Assembly (NCBI RefSeq): GCF_900109935.1
Contig: NZ_FOBV01000001.1
Location: forward strand, 62,001 to 126,000
Direction of reading: 5' to 3'
Length of the DNA: 64,000 nt
From: Chryseobacterium taichungense
GTDB taxonomy: Bacteria; Bacteroidota; Bacteroidia; Flavobacteriales; Weeksellaceae
Below, piece by piece: positions 18,273-26,524 of this stretch. The notes below the pieces were generated by a model. That model was not told the DNA's origin and made no database searches. It saw nothing but the letters and a program-made list of their open reading frames with translations. How positions within the stretch are numbered: the first letter of the stretch is position 1; every line of letters starts with the position of its first letter. The position numbers were made by a program, and so were the translations under genes.

Positions 18273-18431
18273 ATTGATAATTTTATTTGTAATAATTTGA
18301 TACCACAATTTACGACAAAATCAGGAAAATGCTTCAAAAGTAAGCAATAAATTTTTCTTAAAATTTAACACTGAATATTAATTATTTCATAATTTACATA
18401 AAGAAATCTATCCTACAATTATTTTAAATTT

Positions 18432-18872
18432 TTACCAAATTTCTTTGATTATCTGTGGGACATTATTGAGACTAAAACTTTGTCCTTTTGATAACGCTGT
18501 CATCGATTTGGCTAGCGGAGATTCCGGCGAAATGGTTATAACTTTTTGATTGTCTAAAATGAGCTCTCCAGCAGCAACAGCAATATAGAAAAGTCCTTTA
18601 TCGGTTTGTACCAAGGCTCCGTTTTGCACTTTTGTGCATGGTTCCGCATTAATTTTCTGAAGGACTGTTTGCTGACCCAATGTTTCATTCAGTTGTCTCT
18701 GTAAATTATTAATCTCCTGCTGCAGCATTTCCCTGCCGGTTTCATACTTGTCTCCCATTGAACTTTTGGTATCGTTATTTGAAGCGCGTGTACTTTCAAT
18801 TAAATTTTCAAACTTTTCAATTTTCTCAATAATTCTTGTTTTCACTGCCTCCAATATCTTTGATTTATCCAT
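18432..18872 (-). CDS. GreA/GreB-like protein (tentative)
   Basis: 146 aa from the ATG at 18872. The N-terminal 75 residues form a long helical hairpin rich in Lys/Glu, with a GDKYETGREMLQQEI stretch reminiscent of Gre-factor coiled coils. The C-terminal part is a compact beta domain ending SFSLNNVPQIIKEIW. Homologues in Flavobacteriia are often mislabelled as 3-oxoacyl-ACP synthase, but no ketosynthase feature is present. A role in rescuing stalled RNA polymerase is an inference. A 440-bp gene-free region lies upstream. Confidence 0.55.
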   Translation of the reverse strand: MDKSKILEAVKTRIIEKIEKFENLIESTRASNNDTKSSMGDKYETGREMLQQEINNLQRQLNETLGQQTVLQKINAEPCTKVQNGALVQTDKGLFYIAVAAGELILDNQKVITISPESPLAKSMTALSKGQSFSLNNVPQIIKEIW

Positions 18873-19246
18873 AATCGAGCTTTTTATTTTTAGATATAAA
18901 TCCAAATTTATTGAATAAATCTTATCAATAATCCGGCTTTTTAATATAACATAATATTAATCCTCGAAAATATATTTAAAATATTTTTTTATCCAGTAAC
19001 ATTGTAAGAAAACGTGGTAAAGAAACATCTCACAAAACAACTATAATATTCTGTTTTTGAATTATCTATAATTAATTAACATAATAAAATTTTTATCACT
19101 ACTACTTGAAAATTGCTTAAATTTATCAAAACAAAAGGATATAATTTAATAAAATATACTATGAAAGAAAACTACTAATCTCAGATTTAAAAATTCTAAT
19201 TTTAATAATCATTATGTAAAATTAGTCGTGTGATGCAATATTTCAT
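18873..19246. other. AT-rich gene-free stretch
   Basis: About 370 very AT-rich bases lie between the GreA-like start and the hairpin at 19247. No coding frame, tandem repeat or clear RNA structure is seen. It presumably carries the promoter of the minus-strand GreA-like gene. Confidence 0.5.
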
Positions 19247-19283
19247 AAAGAGGCTGTCCGAAAAGATTGGACAGCCTCTTTTT
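19247..19283. terminator. Terminator-like hairpin of the 'GAGGCTGTCC' family, copy 2
   Basis: A perfect 13-bp stem (AAAGAGGCTGTCC with GGACAGCCTCTTT) has a GAAAAGATT loop and a following T-run on the plus side. It lies 3' of the minus-strand amylase gene. Confidence 0.8.
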
Positions 19284-19314
19284 AATTCTAATTTTCGAAT
19301 AATTCGCGGATTAT

Positions 19315-20661
19315 TTATTTTTCAAAAACAGCGTAATCACCAGGTTTGAAATTGAAGCTTTTTCCTTCTTCAAAATTTTTATTCATTCTGGTAAATACAT
19401 TTTTGAAAATACCTGATACATGTTCATCTTCGATATTGAAATCTACAGCGTCTTTCGACATATTTAACACGACCAAAACTTCATCGTTTCCATTTCTACG
19501 GAGGTATGCGAAAATTTTATCATTAGCCGTCGTATTAAGAATATAAGTTCCTACCTTGGGATCTCCACCTCTTAAAGCAGGATTTGAAGATTTCAGATTT
19601 AACAACACTTTATAAAAATCTGCCATCTGATAATCATTTGTCCATTGAATAGGATCTTTTTCAAAGAATTCCAGCCTTTTCATATTGGGAAGTTCCTGTC
19701 CGGAATACAATAACGGGATCCCATTCCAGGTCGCTGAAAAGACAGCCATTGGTTTGGTAATCACTCCATATTTTTCGTATTCGGTTCCGTTCCATGAATT
19801 TTCGTCATGGTTTGTTGTAAACCATGCTCTCATTGAGCCATCACCAATATTGGAATATTGTATCAAAAGATCTTTCAGCTCCTGTATCGGAAGATTTTTC
19901 TTGTAATAATCTTCAGATTTGTGCATCCATTTCCAGGAATAGCTGGCATCGAAAACTTTTCCGTATTCCGGGTTTTCAAGCTCATCGTATTCTCCAATCC
20001 AGAAAAGGGGTTTTATTTTTTCTACCTCAGGGCGGGCCTGTTCCCAAAAATCTACTTCAACCCAAGAAGCAAGATCACATCGGAAACCGTCTATTCCCGT
20101 TTCTCTGATCCAGAATTTCATAGCATCGATCATCGCCTGGCGCATTTCCTGGTTTTTGTAATCCAGTTCTATGATATCATCCATTCCGGAGGCTCGGTGA
20201 AAACTTCCGTCAGGATCTTTTAAATAAAATTCAGGATGCGTTTTTGTCCAAACATGATCCCAGCCGGTATGATTTGCCACCCAATCGATGATTACCTTAA
20301 AGCCAAGCCGATGGGCTTCATTGACCATATGCTTAAAGTCGTTCATTGTTCCGAATTCCGGATTGATTGACGTGTAGTCGGCTGCTGCATACTGACTTCC
20401 TAGACTTCCTTTTTTATTCAGCTGCGCAATAGGCGTAACCGGCATGAACCACAATGTTTTCACGCCCATGGCCTTCAGCCTCGGCATTTCTTTTTCAAAT
20501 GCTTTAAAGGTTCCTTCTTTTGTATATTGTCTTACATTGACTTCGTAAATATTTGTTGTATGTTTCCAGTCCTTAGGTAGATCCGTCATTTTTGTTGTAT
20601 TTTGAGTGGCGCAGGAAATAATTCCAAGACCGATGATCGCTATTAAAATTAATTTTTTCAT
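19315..20661 (-). CDS. Alpha-amylase family lipoprotein (GH13)
   Basis: 448 aa from the ATG at 20661; the longer in-frame start adds 19 non-signal residues. The N-terminus is a lipoprotein signal with lipobox GIISC (Cys 17). GH13 catalytic motifs are present: the nucleophile Asp in GIDGFRCDLAS, the acid/base Glu in FWIGEYDE and the transition-state Asp in FTTNHDEN. A C-terminal beta domain ends the protein. It should hydrolyse alpha-1,4-glucans at the cell envelope. No Sus-type receptor is adjacent. Confidence 0.9.
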   Translation of the reverse strand: MKKLILIAIIGLGIISCATQNTTKMTDLPKDWKHTTNIYEVNVRQYTKEGTFKAFEKEMPRLKAMGVKTLWFMPVTPIAQLNKKGSLGSQYAAADYTSINPEFGTMNDFKHMVNEAHRLGFKVIIDWVANHTGWDHVWTKTHPEFYLKDPDGSFHRASGMDDIIELDYKNQEMRQAMIDAMKFWIRETGIDGFRCDLASWVEVDFWEQARPEVEKIKPLFWIGEYDELENPEYGKVFDASYSWKWMHKSEDYYKKNLPIQELKDLLIQYSNIGDGSMRAWFTTNHDENSWNGTEYEKYGVITKPMAVFSATWNGIPLLYSGQELPNMKRLEFFEKDPIQWTNDYQMADFYKVLLNLKSSNPALRGGDPKVGTYILNTTANDKIFAYLRRNGNDEVLVVLNMSKDAVDFNIEDEHVSGIFKNVFTRMNKNFEEGKSFNFKPGDYAVFEK

Positions 20662-20967
20662 TAATTCTCTTTTAACAAAAATAGCAATTGTGATCGGAAA
20701 TAAGGAAGGCAAAGCCAATGAATTTAAGAAATAAGGGATTTATTTTATAGAGAAATCTTTAAATGAAAAGGCATAAATCTTTTTAAATACATTTGTCACA
20801 AAAGTTTTAACCAAAACGTTGAAAATAGAAAGAACATATAAGATTGAAAATCGAAGATTTTCATTGAACTTTTTTATACTATCTAATTGTCATTCTGTAA
20901 AATCAAAGCTTTACATATTCCACCTCATCTGTGAAATTTGTGCTATCTAACTGAGAAAAATTGCACT
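20662..20967. other. Gene-free upstream region of the amylase
   Basis: About 300 AT-rich bases without a coding frame. They should hold the amylase promoter; no operator-like repeat was recognised. Confidence 0.4.
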
Positions 20968-20993
20968 AAAAAAACCCCGAATAAATTCAGGGC
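20968..20993 (-). terminator. Intrinsic terminator of the pRiA4b-like gene
   Basis: A hairpin CCCGAAT / ATTCAGGG with one bulge is followed on the minus strand by a run of seven T. Confidence 0.7.
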
Positions 20994-21015
20994 CGTATAT
21001 TTTCAAATGCTTAGA

Positions 21016-21612
21016 TTATCTTTCATCATCATTATCATCCTCATCATCGAAAACATCATCGTTGTAGTCTTCTTCTTCCTCATCATCGAAGTTATCATCA
21101 TCTTCATCTGCAAAATTGCCGCTTGATCCAAAATCATCCTCAAAGCTGAAATCATCATCCATCAGAGGCATTGCAGATTTCTTTTTAGATCCTCCGGTTC
21201 CGCTCTTGCTTGGTGCTTTTAATGGAACGTTTCCGAATCTGTATACGGTAATCGGATAATTTACGCCTTTTGTTTCATCAATGATCTCAACCAATTCGCA
21301 GAAAAATTCCCAAAGATCAAGAAGTCCGTACTGGAACTGAGCTTTATCACCTGTATTTTCGAAAGCTTCATCGATGTATACATCCGACATAATCTCTCCA
21401 TCGCCATCGTCACTCATGTCTTCCAACGGAACACTTTTCACGATCGTTCCGTCTTCTTCCAGCAAATTAAAAGCAGAAAGCTCATCTCCCTGCAAGCTGA
21501 ACGCGCTTTTAATTCCTAAGTGTAAGTTCCATAGCGTCTGTTTTCCTTTAACTTCGATATCCCGGAAAATATCTTCTTTCGCATCTAATATTACGCGGAT
21601 TTTGTAAACCAT
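21016..21612 (-). CDS. Plasmid pRiA4b ORF-3-like protein with very acidic tail
   Basis: 198 aa. The N-terminal 130 residues match the pRiA4b ORF-3 / TnpR-like fold pattern (IRVILDAKEDIFRDIEV, WNLHLGIKSAF, FCELVEI), common as a chromosomal single-copy protein in Bacteroidota. From about residue 145 the protein becomes an almost uninterrupted Asp/Glu tail, probably disordered. The function is unknown. Despite the family name there is no sign of an IS or plasmid here. Confidence 0.7.
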   Translation of the reverse strand: MVYKIRVILDAKEDIFRDIEVKGKQTLWNLHLGIKSAFSLQGDELSAFNLLEEDGTIVKSVPLEDMSDDGDGEIMSDVYIDEAFENTGDKAQFQYGLLDLWEFFCELVEIIDETKGVNYPITVYRFGNVPLKAPSKSGTGGSKKKSAMPLMDDDFSFEDDFGSSGNFADEDDDNFDDEEEEDYNDDVFDDEDDNDDER

Positions 21613-21742
21613 CAGTTTTAAAATTACTTTTTGCCTTTGTTATTATGATAAATCTCTGTTGCAAATATAAAATAAATGAGATGTGACAAAAAAATATTTC
21701 TGAATTTTTTAAAATATTTTTTTTTCTTACATTTTGCAGAAA

Positions 21743-22774
21743 TTATTTACTTTTTTCAAGCATAAAACTGAATTTTGTACCTTCAAGATACACGCTTTCG
21801 ACGGTAATATTTTCATTGTGTGCTTCAAGAATATGCTTCACAATGGCGAGACCCAATCCGGAACCTCCTTCTCTCCTGCTGCGGCTGGTTTCCACACGGT
21901 AAAATCTTTCGAAAATTCGGGGAAGACTTTCTGCTTTTATTCCCATTCCGTTATCTATAACTTCGATGAGAACCTTATTTTTAAGGATGCTTGTTTTCAC
22001 CACTACCCGGGCTTCCTGTCTGTTGGCATAATGAATGGCATTGGAAATAAGGTTGATGAAAACCTGTGAAATCTTCTGCTTATCTGCCTCTACAAAAATC
22101 TGCGGATGTAATGTCTGAATCTGAAGCGTTGCATTATGTTTTTCAGCTTCTAGGTCTAGAAGGTCAAAAATTTCCCGGATTAGTAAATTGACATCAAATT
22201 TTGACACGGTAAGGTTTATTTCGCCGGCTTCCAGCCTGTTGATCATATCAAGATCGGTAACGATCGCAATAAGCCTTTCTACCGATTTGTCGATCCTTTC
22301 CAGGTATTTGTCGCGGATGGTAAGATTATCGACTCCTCCGTCACGTAATGTTTCCACATATCCCTGGATAGAAAACAGCGGCGTTTTAAGTTCATGAGAA
22401 ACATTTCCGATATATTCTTTCCGGTAGCTTTCCATTTCTTTCATCATATCAAGCTCTGTGACTTTCTGCTGATTGAGGTCTGAAAATCGTTCTCCTAATT
22501 CTTTAATGGTAATATTTTCATGGTCATTACTCACAATTTCCTGAGGCAAAAGCTGTGATAAGCCACGCACCTGCTTCTTTCCGTAATAATTGAAAAGAAG
22601 TTCGAGCACGATATAATTAATGATAAAAATAACAATAAGGCAGATAAAAAGCCCTATATTAAAGAAAGGAGTATCGTAATAGAGATCTTTTAGCGAATCG
22701 AAAGTGATTACTAAAAGAAACATCACCAATGTCAGAAGACAAGAGGCGACGAGGGTAAGTCTGTAAAATTTCAA
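21743..22774 (-). CDS. Sensor histidine kinase, PhoR-like
   Basis: 343 aa. The start is a TTG (22774), because the conserved N-terminal membrane segment begins there and no ATG is available before residue 18. Two transmembrane helices (about 8-25 and 38-60) have a very short outer loop. The DHp helix carries the phospho-acceptor His in VSHELKTPLFS. The ATPase domain shows the N box (INLISNAIHYA), DNGMGI and GSGLGLAI. It lies 50 bases downstream of a PhoB-like response regulator. The minimal external loop suggests sensing through membrane partners, as in PhoR. Confidence 0.88.
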   Translation of the reverse strand: MKFYRLTLVASCLLTLVMFLLVITFDSLKDLYYDTPFFNIGLFICLIVIFIINYIVLELLFNYYGKKQVRGLSQLLPQEIVSNDHENITIKELGERFSDLNQQKVTELDMMKEMESYRKEYIGNVSHELKTPLFSIQGYVETLRDGGVDNLTIRDKYLERIDKSVERLIAIVTDLDMINRLEAGEINLTVSKFDVNLLIREIFDLLDLEAEKHNATLQIQTLHPQIFVEADKQKISQVFINLISNAIHYANRQEARVVVKTSILKNKVLIEVIDNGMGIKAESLPRIFERFYRVETSRSRREGGSGLGLAIVKHILEAHNENITVESVYLEGTKFSFMLEKSK

Positions 22775-22824
22775 TTTTACAATTTTTATTGGTTTATGTA
22801 AAGATAAGCTTTTGAAAATGAGTA

Positions 22825-23502
22825 TTAAACAATAAGTTTATATCCAATTCCTTTCAATGTCTGAATCGTATTGATGCCCAGCTTTTCTCTTAATCTACGG
22901 ATATGCACGTCGATGGTTCTTTCTCCCACAATCACGTCATTTCCCCATACTTTTTCTAAAATTTCTTCTCTTTTGAATACTTTTTCCGTATTTGAAGCTA
23001 ATAAATAAAGAAGATCGAATTCCTTTTTTGGAAGCAGAAACTGCTGGCCGCTTTTTGAAACCCTGAAATTGTCTTTATCAATCACAAGATCACCAATCTC
23101 AATAAGTTTAGAGTTATCGGAAACCTGGGAAGTAAGCTGCAATAAAGCATTCACTTTTGAAATAAGGATTTTCGGTTTGATAAGTTTAACGATATAATCG
23201 TTAGCGCCCGCCTGGAAACCTGCCAGCTGTGAAAATTCTTCGCTTCTTGCAGAAAGAAAAACAATAAGTGTTTTCTGAAGTTCCTTAATCTTTCGAAGTT
23301 CCTGACATGTTTCGATACCGTCTTTTTCAGGCATCATGACATCTAGTAAGATAAGATCGGGAACAATTTCTTTGGCCTTTTCAATACCTTCATTACCGTT
23401 GGTGGCTGTAAAGATATCGTAACCTTCCTTTTCTAAATTGTAAGACAGAATCTCTAAAATATCCAGTTCATCGTCTATTAAGAGGATTTTCTTTTGGTTC
23501 AT
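22825..23502 (-). CDS. Response regulator, OmpR/PhoB family
   Basis: 225 aa. The receiver domain has the acidic pair (LIDDELD) and the phospho-acceptor Asp in LILLDVMMPEKDG. The C-terminal winged helix (VFKREEILEKVWG ... RTIDVHIRRLREKLG) is of the PhoB type. The switch Lys is followed by Leu (VKLIKPK) where most receivers have Lys-Pro. It is the first gene of the two-component operon and is divergent from the TonB receptor; the shared control region has 11-bp-spaced TTAA half-sites, as expected for this family's tandem binding. Confidence 0.9.
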   Translation of the reverse strand: MNQKKILLIDDELDILEILSYNLEKEGYDIFTATNGNEGIEKAKEIVPDLILLDVMMPEKDGIETCQELRKIKELQKTLIVFLSARSEEFSQLAGFQAGANDYIVKLIKPKILISKVNALLQLTSQVSDNSKLIEIGDLVIDKDNFRVSKSGQQFLLPKKEFDLLYLLASNTEKVFKREEILEKVWGNDVIVGERTIDVHIRRLREKLGINTIQTLKGIGYKLIV

Positions 23503-23519
23503 TTCTAATTTTTACGAGT

Positions 23520-23527
23520 CAAAGTTA
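23520..23527 (-). promoter_or_regulatory. Putative -7 element of the two-component operon
   Basis: The minus strand reads TAACTTTG, a perfect match to the Bacteroidota -7 consensus TAnnTTTG. It lies 18 bases before the response-regulator ATG. No TTG is found at the -33 position, where TTAA half-sites lie instead. Confidence 0.5.
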
Positions 23528-23550
23528 ATAATATTTTAATCACAGTTTAA
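23525..23550. promoter_or_regulatory. TTAA half-site array 1 (11-bp spacing)
   Basis: TTAA occurs at 23525, 23536 and 23547, that is three sites at exactly 11-bp spacing, each as G/T-TTAAT. OmpR/PhoB-family regulators bind tandem direct half-sites with 11-bp periodicity. The array overlaps the presumed promoter of the response-regulator gene. Confidence 0.55.
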
Positions 23551-23595
23551 TAAAAGGAACATCGTTCACATAAAGTTAACAATAATCTCTTTTTC

Positions 23596-23621
23596 TTAAT
23601 GTTTAGTTAAGAAAAAATTAA
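23596..23621. promoter_or_regulatory. TTAA half-site array 2 (11-bp spacing)
   Basis: TTAA occurs at 23596, 23607 and 23618, again three sites spaced exactly 11 bp. The array lies upstream of the TonB receptor promoter. Confidence 0.55.
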
Positions 23622-23655
23622 ATTTCCCTAAACCATTTACACGACAGATTCTTTC

Positions 23656-23663
23656 TTCCTTTG
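23656..23663 (+). promoter_or_regulatory. Putative -7 element of the TonB receptor gene
   Basis: TTCCTTTG matches TAnnTTTG with one mismatch, 25 bases before the ATG. No TTG -33 box is present 17-23 bases upstream, consistent with an activator-dependent promoter. In the predicted leader, ATG at 23671 opens a six-codon frame whose TGA overlaps the receptor ATG. Confidence 0.4.
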
Positions 23664-23687
23664 CAGCGAAATGAAAGATAAAGTAAA

Positions 23688-26483
23688 ATGAAGAAACAAA
23701 TTCACAAGAGCATTATGCTACTTGCCTTGTTCTCCGCCGGCTATGCATTTGCACAAAGCCAGGTTCTGGAAGGTAGGGTATTGGACGAAAAAGACAATAC
23801 TCCTATTGAAGGTGTAAAAGTGAAGGTAAATGATCAGGAGGTGACGACTGATATTACCGGAAACTATTCTTTAAGCCTTCCCCCAGGAACCAATTACATC
23901 ATCACAGTAACTTCCAACGGATACAACAGAAAAGAGATCAGCGAAGTTGTTGTAAAAAGTGATGCAAATACCCATCTTGACATTGTTCTTGACAAACAGT
24001 CTTCTACCAAAGAAAAGCAGATTGAAGGGGTGGTTATAAAATCCAACGCGAGAAAAGAAACGATTGCTTCCACGATTGGTTTACAGAGAAATGCCGGTGT
24101 CGTTTCACAGGTTATCGGTGTTGAAGCCATTAAAAGAAGCCCGGACAGAAATACAGGAGAAGTTCTGAAAAGAGTTTCCGGTGTAAGTTTATTTGACGGA
24201 AAATATATCGTGGTAAGAGGTTTATCAGACCGATACAACCAAGCCATGCTGAACGGGATCCAGCTATCAAGTACGGAACCGGACAGAAAAACTTTCTCTT
24301 TCGACCTTTTCCCGGCGAACGTGATCGAAACGCTTGTCATCAATAAAACATTTATCCCTGAATATAGTGGAGAATGGGCTGGAGGGTTGATCCAGGTAAA
24401 TACTAAAGATATTCCCAACAAAAACTTTTTTAATGCACAGGTGGGTGTAGGAGGAAACTCTATCACTATCGGCCATGAATTTAAAATGCAGAAAGGTGGA
24501 AACTGGGATTTCCTGGGAATTGATGACGGGACAAGAAAACTTCCAAACGGAATGCCTGCAAAGAATGCTTTCAGTATTTTGAGTGATGCGGAGAAAACTG
24601 AATACGGAAGACAGTATACTAAAAACCTTGGATATAATTCAAATGGCTTTCCTGAAAATGTAAGCTTACAGTTAGATGGAGGTTTCAATACAAAACTTTT
24701 CGGAAAAGATTTAGGAGTTATTGCCGTGTTAAATTACAGCAACAACAAAAGAAAAATCGAAACCAACAACAGATTCTTTACGATCAACGGACTTTTAGCA
24801 GATACGAATTTTGATTACTATACTGAAAAATATCAGAACGATGTTATTTTAGGCGGTTTATTAAACTTAACGTTAAAACTTAACAACAACAATAAAATTT
24901 CCCTGAAAAACATCATCACCAACAACACGGTGAACCATATGTCTTTCAGAACAGGTAAGGATTTTGAATTTGATCCGATCAACGGAACCAACATTATCGC
25001 GAGGGAAATCGGATTTAAAGAAACGACTTTCTACAATTCAACCCTTAACGGAACGCATAAAATTGATGCTTTAGGCGGCCTTACGGTCAACTGGTACGGG
25101 AGTTTCGGTATTCTTGATCAGTACATTCCGTTATTGCAGCGTTTACAGTACAACCAATATCCTGACATCAACGGAAGTCCTTATTTAGCTTTGATTTCAA
25201 ACGGTCTTTCTCAAAAATCAGGAAGTGTATTCTACTCTACACTAAGTGACTATCTATATAATGCAGGTGGAGATGTATCTAAAACTTTTGAGATGTTCGG
25301 ACAAAAACAAACGATCAAAGGAGGATATTTATTCCAGGTAAAAGACAGGATTTATAACTCAAGACCTTTCTCTGTGAGACTTGCAGGATACAATCAGTCA
25401 TTGCTTTCTCAACCATTTGAGACCATTTTTAATCCGGAAAATTTCGGAACGGATGGTAACAAATTTACCTTTGATGAGATTGGTGGAAATCAATACAGAT
25501 ATATTGCAAACACAATTCTTAATGCAGGATATTTACAATTTGACAATAATTTTACACCTTGGTTCAGAGCCGTTTGGGGACTTAGAATTGAAAACTTCGA
25601 CCAGTTGGTAGGAAGTACCAAAAAGAGCGACGACCGTTTTGTAAACACTCGTGTTACTGACTTTTTACCGGCATTAAACATGACTTTCAAGCTGACCAAC
25701 AACATGAATCTTCGTGTGGCTGGTTCGCAGACCGTTGTAAGACCGGAATTCAGGGAAGTTTCTCCTTTGGCATATTATGACTTTGATTTAGGGGCTACTG
25801 TAATCGGTAACAAATTTATTCAGAGAACAAAAATCACCAGTGCCGACGTACGTTGGGAGTGGTATCCTAGAAATGGAGAAATCCTTTCCGTGGCAGGTTT
25901 CTACAAAAATTTTAAAAATCCTATCGAATTATACTTTAACCAATCCGGGGTAGGAACCAGTAATACATTCAACTACTTGAATGTTGATAAAGCCGATGCT
26001 TACGGAGCAGAATTAGAATTCAGAAAAAAACTGGATTTCATGAGCGCTCTTAAAAACTTTACTTTGGGAGGTAACTTCGCTTTAATCAAAAACAGAGTAA
26101 CTGACGAGGCCACAAATGTTGACAGACCTATGCAGGGACAATCTCCGTATACGGTAAACGTAAGCCTTCAGTATGATACTGAAAAATCAGGATGGTCTTC
26201 TACGGTTCTTTTCAATATGATCGGAAGAAGAATCCTGTATGTAGGAAACGACCAAATTCCGCCAATCTGGGAAAATCCAAGACCACTTCTTGACTTCCAG
26301 GTAGCTAAGAAACTTTGGCAGAATAAAGGAGAAATTAAGCTTAACATTTCAGATATCCTGAACCGTCACGCAAAATTCTACCACGATCTAAACAACAACA
26401 AAAAATACGACAGTGCAGATGCACTTGCTATCGACAGAGTAACAGGTACCAATATCAGTTTAACTCTCGGATACAGCTTTTAA
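23688..26483 (+). CDS. TonB-dependent receptor with carboxypeptidase-regulatory-like N-terminus
   Basis: 931 aa with a signal peptide ending near GYAFAQS. Residues about 25-105 form a CarboxypepD_reg-like beta-sandwich (LEGRVLDEKDNTPIEG). A plug domain follows (VLKRVSGVSLFDGKYIVVRG) and then a 22-strand barrel that ends in an aromatic residue (SLTLGYSF). It imports a ligand across the outer membrane using TonB energy. It is divergent from the PhoB/PhoR-like operon and 41 bases upstream of a lipoprotein gene, so regulation by that system is likely. The substrate is unknown; phosphate-related nutrients are a guess from context. Confidence 0.9.
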   Translation: MKKQIHKSIMLLALFSAGYAFAQSQVLEGRVLDEKDNTPIEGVKVKVNDQEVTTDITGNYSLSLPPGTNYIITVTSNGYNRKEISEVVVKSDANTHLDIVLDKQSSTKEKQIEGVVIKSNARKETIASTIGLQRNAGVVSQVIGVEAIKRSPDRNTGEVLKRVSGVSLFDGKYIVVRGLSDRYNQAMLNGIQLSSTEPDRKTFSFDLFPANVIETLVINKTFIPEYSGEWAGGLIQVNTKDIPNKNFFNAQVGVGGNSITIGHEFKMQKGGNWDFLGIDDGTRKLPNGMPAKNAFSILSDAEKTEYGRQYTKNLGYNSNGFPENVSLQLDGGFNTKLFGKDLGVIAVLNYSNNKRKIETNNRFFTINGLLADTNFDYYTEKYQNDVILGGLLNLTLKLNNNNKISLKNIITNNTVNHMSFRTGKDFEFDPINGTNIIAREIGFKETTFYNSTLNGTHKIDALGGLTVNWYGSFGILDQYIPLLQRLQYNQYPDINGSPYLALISNGLSQKSGSVFYSTLSDYLYNAGGDVSKTFEMFGQKQTIKGGYLFQVKDRIYNSRPFSVRLAGYNQSLLSQPFETIFNPENFGTDGNKFTFDEIGGNQYRYIANTILNAGYLQFDNNFTPWFRAVWGLRIENFDQLVGSTKKSDDRFVNTRVTDFLPALNMTFKLTNNMNLRVAGSQTVVRPEFREVSPLAYYDFDLGATVIGNKFIQRTKITSADVRWEWYPRNGEILSVAGFYKNFKNPIELYFNQSGVGTSNTFNYLNVDKADAYGAELEFRKKLDFMSALKNFTLGGNFALIKNRVTDEATNVDRPMQGQSPYTVNVSLQYDTEKSGWSSTVLFNMIGRRILYVGNDQIPPIWENPRPLLDFQVAKKLWQNKGEIKLNISDILNRHAKFYHDLNNNKKYDSADALAIDRVTGTNISLTLGYSF

Positions 26484-26524
26484 TTAATTTAATCAATATC
26501 TAATAAAAAATAATTCTTTATATC

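Noticed and set aside
21016..21612. pRiA4b-like protein as evidence of a transposon or plasmid
   Set aside because: The family is common as a chromosomal single gene; no inverted ends, transposase or plasmid genes are near.
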